64,000 nucleotides of DNA, taken from assembly GCF_014201135.1 (NCBI RefSeq), contig NZ_JACHDR010000001.1, positions 1,798,001 through 1,862,000 on the forward strand, given 5' to 3'. Origin of the DNA: Neomicrococcus aestuarii. GTDB taxonomy: Bacteria; Actinomycetota; Actinomycetes; Actinomycetales; Micrococcaceae. The notes beneath the pieces are model-generated. The model had not been told where the DNA came from, made no database searches, and worked only from the letters and a program-made list of their open reading frames with translations. Of this stretch, positions 62,921-64,000 are shown piece after piece (the stretch's first letter is position 1; each line of letters opens with the position of its first letter). Both the position numbers and the translations under genes were made by a program.

Positions 62921-63370
62921 CTATTTGCCGAGCGTTCTATCTTTGATGACGTACGTGAAGGTCGAATGCACCAGTTCTTTACCGTCGGCGTCCGCAACGG
63001 ACACTTCGGCGACGGCCACGGAACCGCCGCCGCGCAAGATGCGGGCGGTAGCAACGGCCGGTGATGCCTTGGAATTGCTCATGAAGTTCAGGTTGGACTG
63101 CACGGCCAGCGGGAATCCGCCACGATCCGCGTACGTCATCATCGCGAGGAACGTGCCCGTGATGTCAGCAGCGCCAAACAGGGAAGCGGCGGAGAACATG
63201 CCGTTGGCCTGAGCCATTGGTTCTGTCAGCGGCAAGGTCATCGAAATGGAATCCTCGGTCACGTCATGCGGCTGAAGGCCCAACGTCACTGCAATGTCAT
63301 CGAACCCGCGCCGGGCCTCAAACTTCTCAACGAGCGCTTTGAACTCTTCAACAGTTTGTGGGTGAGCCAC
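62921..63370 (-). CDS. Hotdog-fold thioesterase, PaaI/DUF4442-like
   Basis: 149 residues, single hotdog domain: LPLTEPMAQANGMFSAASLF with the conserved long helix, then ADRGGFPLAVQSNLNFMSNS and EVSVADADGKELVHSTFTYV. The usual PaaI acidic residue is not evident, so DUF4442-type is possible. It precedes the dioxygenase gene by 86 bases on the same strand and may belong to the operon. The role in the pathway is not known. Confidence 0.85.
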   Translation of the reverse strand: MAHPQTVEEFKALVEKFEARRGFDDIAVTLGLQPHDVTEDSISMTLPLTEPMAQANGMFSAASLFGAADITGTFLAMMTYADRGGFPLAVQSNLNFMSNSKASPAVATARILRGGGSVAVAEVSVADADGKELVHSTFTYVIKDRTLGK

Positions 63371-63410
63371 GATTGCCTCTCTTTAGTTGGATTTTTAAGC
63401 CGGGATGAAA

Positions 63411-63454
63411 AGGACGACGACGCAGCCCTCTTTCGTAAGCTACGCCGTCGTCCT
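63411..63454. repeat. 18-bp dispersed repeat, inverted pair (copies 17 and 18)
   Basis: Copy at 63411-63428 (15 of 18, reverse) and mirror at 63437-63454 (14 of 18). They pair over ~16 bases with two mismatches (AGGACGACG arms). The hairpin lies 25 bases beyond the stop of the MHS transporter gene and is followed on that strand by TTTC. Confidence 0.75.
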
Positions 63455-63478
63455 CAAGAATTCAGTTTTTGGAAATTT

Positions 63479-64000
63479 TTAGTAGCCCTGAACTACCGCG
63501 TCATCCACAATTTCGGTGTCGCGGGATTCCTTGCGCACCGCAGGATTGCGGTACGTCTCCTTCGAGAGCGCGATGGCCGTCGTGGAGATGACCAGGAGCA
63601 CGACGAAGTAGACGCCGATGAGCCACAGGGTTCCGTTGCCCGCAGGAACCAACCACTGACCTACCAGAGGAGCGACGCCGGCACCCAAGATCGAGGAGAC
63701 CTGGAAGGTGATGGAAACGCCCGTGTAGCGGGTCTCGGGGGAGAACTTCTCGGCGAGGAATGCGCCGATCGGGCCGTACTGGGAGGCCTGGATGATCGGG
63801 TTACCAATGATGAACGCGAGAGCGATCAGCCAGTAGTTGTTGGAGTGGAAGAGCGCGATCATTGGCCAGACCAAGAGAGCGCCCACCACGGCACCGGACA
63901 TCATGACCTTCTTGCGTCCGTACTTGTCAGACAAGTGAGCGAAGAACGGGATCGTGAAGATGTGGAGGAAGGATGAGAACGTCAAGAGGTAGAGCAGGAT
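63479..64000 (-). CDS. MHS-type MFS transporter, C-terminal part (5' end off window)
   Basis: The stop is at 63479-63481 and the frame is open to the window end. About 173 residues, the last five or six spans. Motif AHLSDKYGRKKVMMSG is the second loop-2-like motif of metabolite:H+ symporters (MHS group, e.g. ShiA, KgtP). TFQVSSILGAGVAPLVGQWL follows. It probably brings in an aromatic or dicarboxylic acid used by the adjacent pathway; this is from context only. Confidence 0.85.
   Translation of the reverse strand: MLLYLLTFSSFLHIFTIPFFAHLSDKYGRKKVMMSGAVVGALLVWPMIALFHSNNYWLIALAFIIGNPIIQASQYGPIGAFLAEKFSPETRYTGVSITFQVSSILGAGVAPLVGQWLVPAGNGTLWLIGVYFVVLLVISTTAIALSKETYRNPAVRKESRDTEIVDDAVVQGY

Noticed and set aside
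1-64000. tRNA, rRNA, CRISPR arrays and riboswitches
   Set aside because: I looked for regular spaced repeats, cloverleaf-like ends and known leader motifs and saw none that I could support.

Overview
The window reads as the chromosome of a high-GC actinobacterium, most likely a member of the Micrococcaceae (Arthrobacter/Rothia-like). Pointers are the codon use, two DUF222-HNH endonuclease genes, a DUF2236 (MpaB-type) oxygenase, a mycobacterial-type holin-family protein, a NarL-type two-component system beside a drug-type ABC exporter, and many GTG/TTG starts. The genus is inferred; no rRNA or tRNA gene was seen.

Layout. 0-5.7 kb: membrane protein, MFS transporter, small secreted peptide, PadR/HAAS pair and rlmN. 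5.7-14.8 kb: a mobile-element graveyard. One minus-strand gene for a stand-alone HsdR-N-type nuclease has been cut into three pieces. The first insertion is an IS3-family element (3-bp duplication TGA), which itself carries an IS30-family element (3-bp duplication CAA). The second is a 4.6-kb IS21-family element that carries passenger genes (7-bp duplication GCAAAGG). Removing the insertions rebuilds the target reading frame across both junctions. Decayed remnants, including a second rlmN 3' end, lie beside it. 14.9-26.5 kb: Gmad2-domain protein, thioesterase, MpaB-like oxygenase, aminotransferase, ABC exporter with sensor kinase and regulator, purB, a WXG100-like protein next to a lipase-like protein, and a holin-family protein. 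26.5-31.6 kb: aromatic/histidinol-phosphate aminotransferase and a 2-oxoacid dehydrogenase E1-alpha/E1-beta/E2 operon. 31.7-38.8 kb: oxidoreductases, a tightly overlapped HTH/aminotransferase/flavin reductase operon, a GH1 glycosidase, an HNH endonuclease and a CitE-like lyase. 38.8-64 kb: genes for degrading hydroxyphenylpropionate-type aromatics in three clusters, mixed with accessory enzymes, a possible HEPN-domain gene, acetoacetyl-CoA synthetase, and a TetR/DHA2 efflux pair.

How the genes work together. The catabolic genes form an almost complete meta-cleavage route of the Mhp type: FAD monooxygenase (44.2-46.0 kb), extradiol dioxygenase, hydratase, acylating acetaldehyde dehydrogenase and aldolase (59-62.8 kb operon), and C-C hydrolase (39.6-40.4 kb). 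An IclR regulator, an MHS-type transporter and a hotdog thioesterase accompany them. The products are pyruvate, acetyl-CoA and a dicarboxylic acid.

The most unusual signal is an 18-bp dispersed repeat, GAGCTGCGGCGTCGTACT. It occurs in both orientations, inside genes in several reading frames, between genes, and as inverted pairs placed like terminators. It is absent from the mobile-element region. This distribution resembles that of DNA uptake sequences in Neisseriaceae and Pasteurellaceae, but its function here is unknown.
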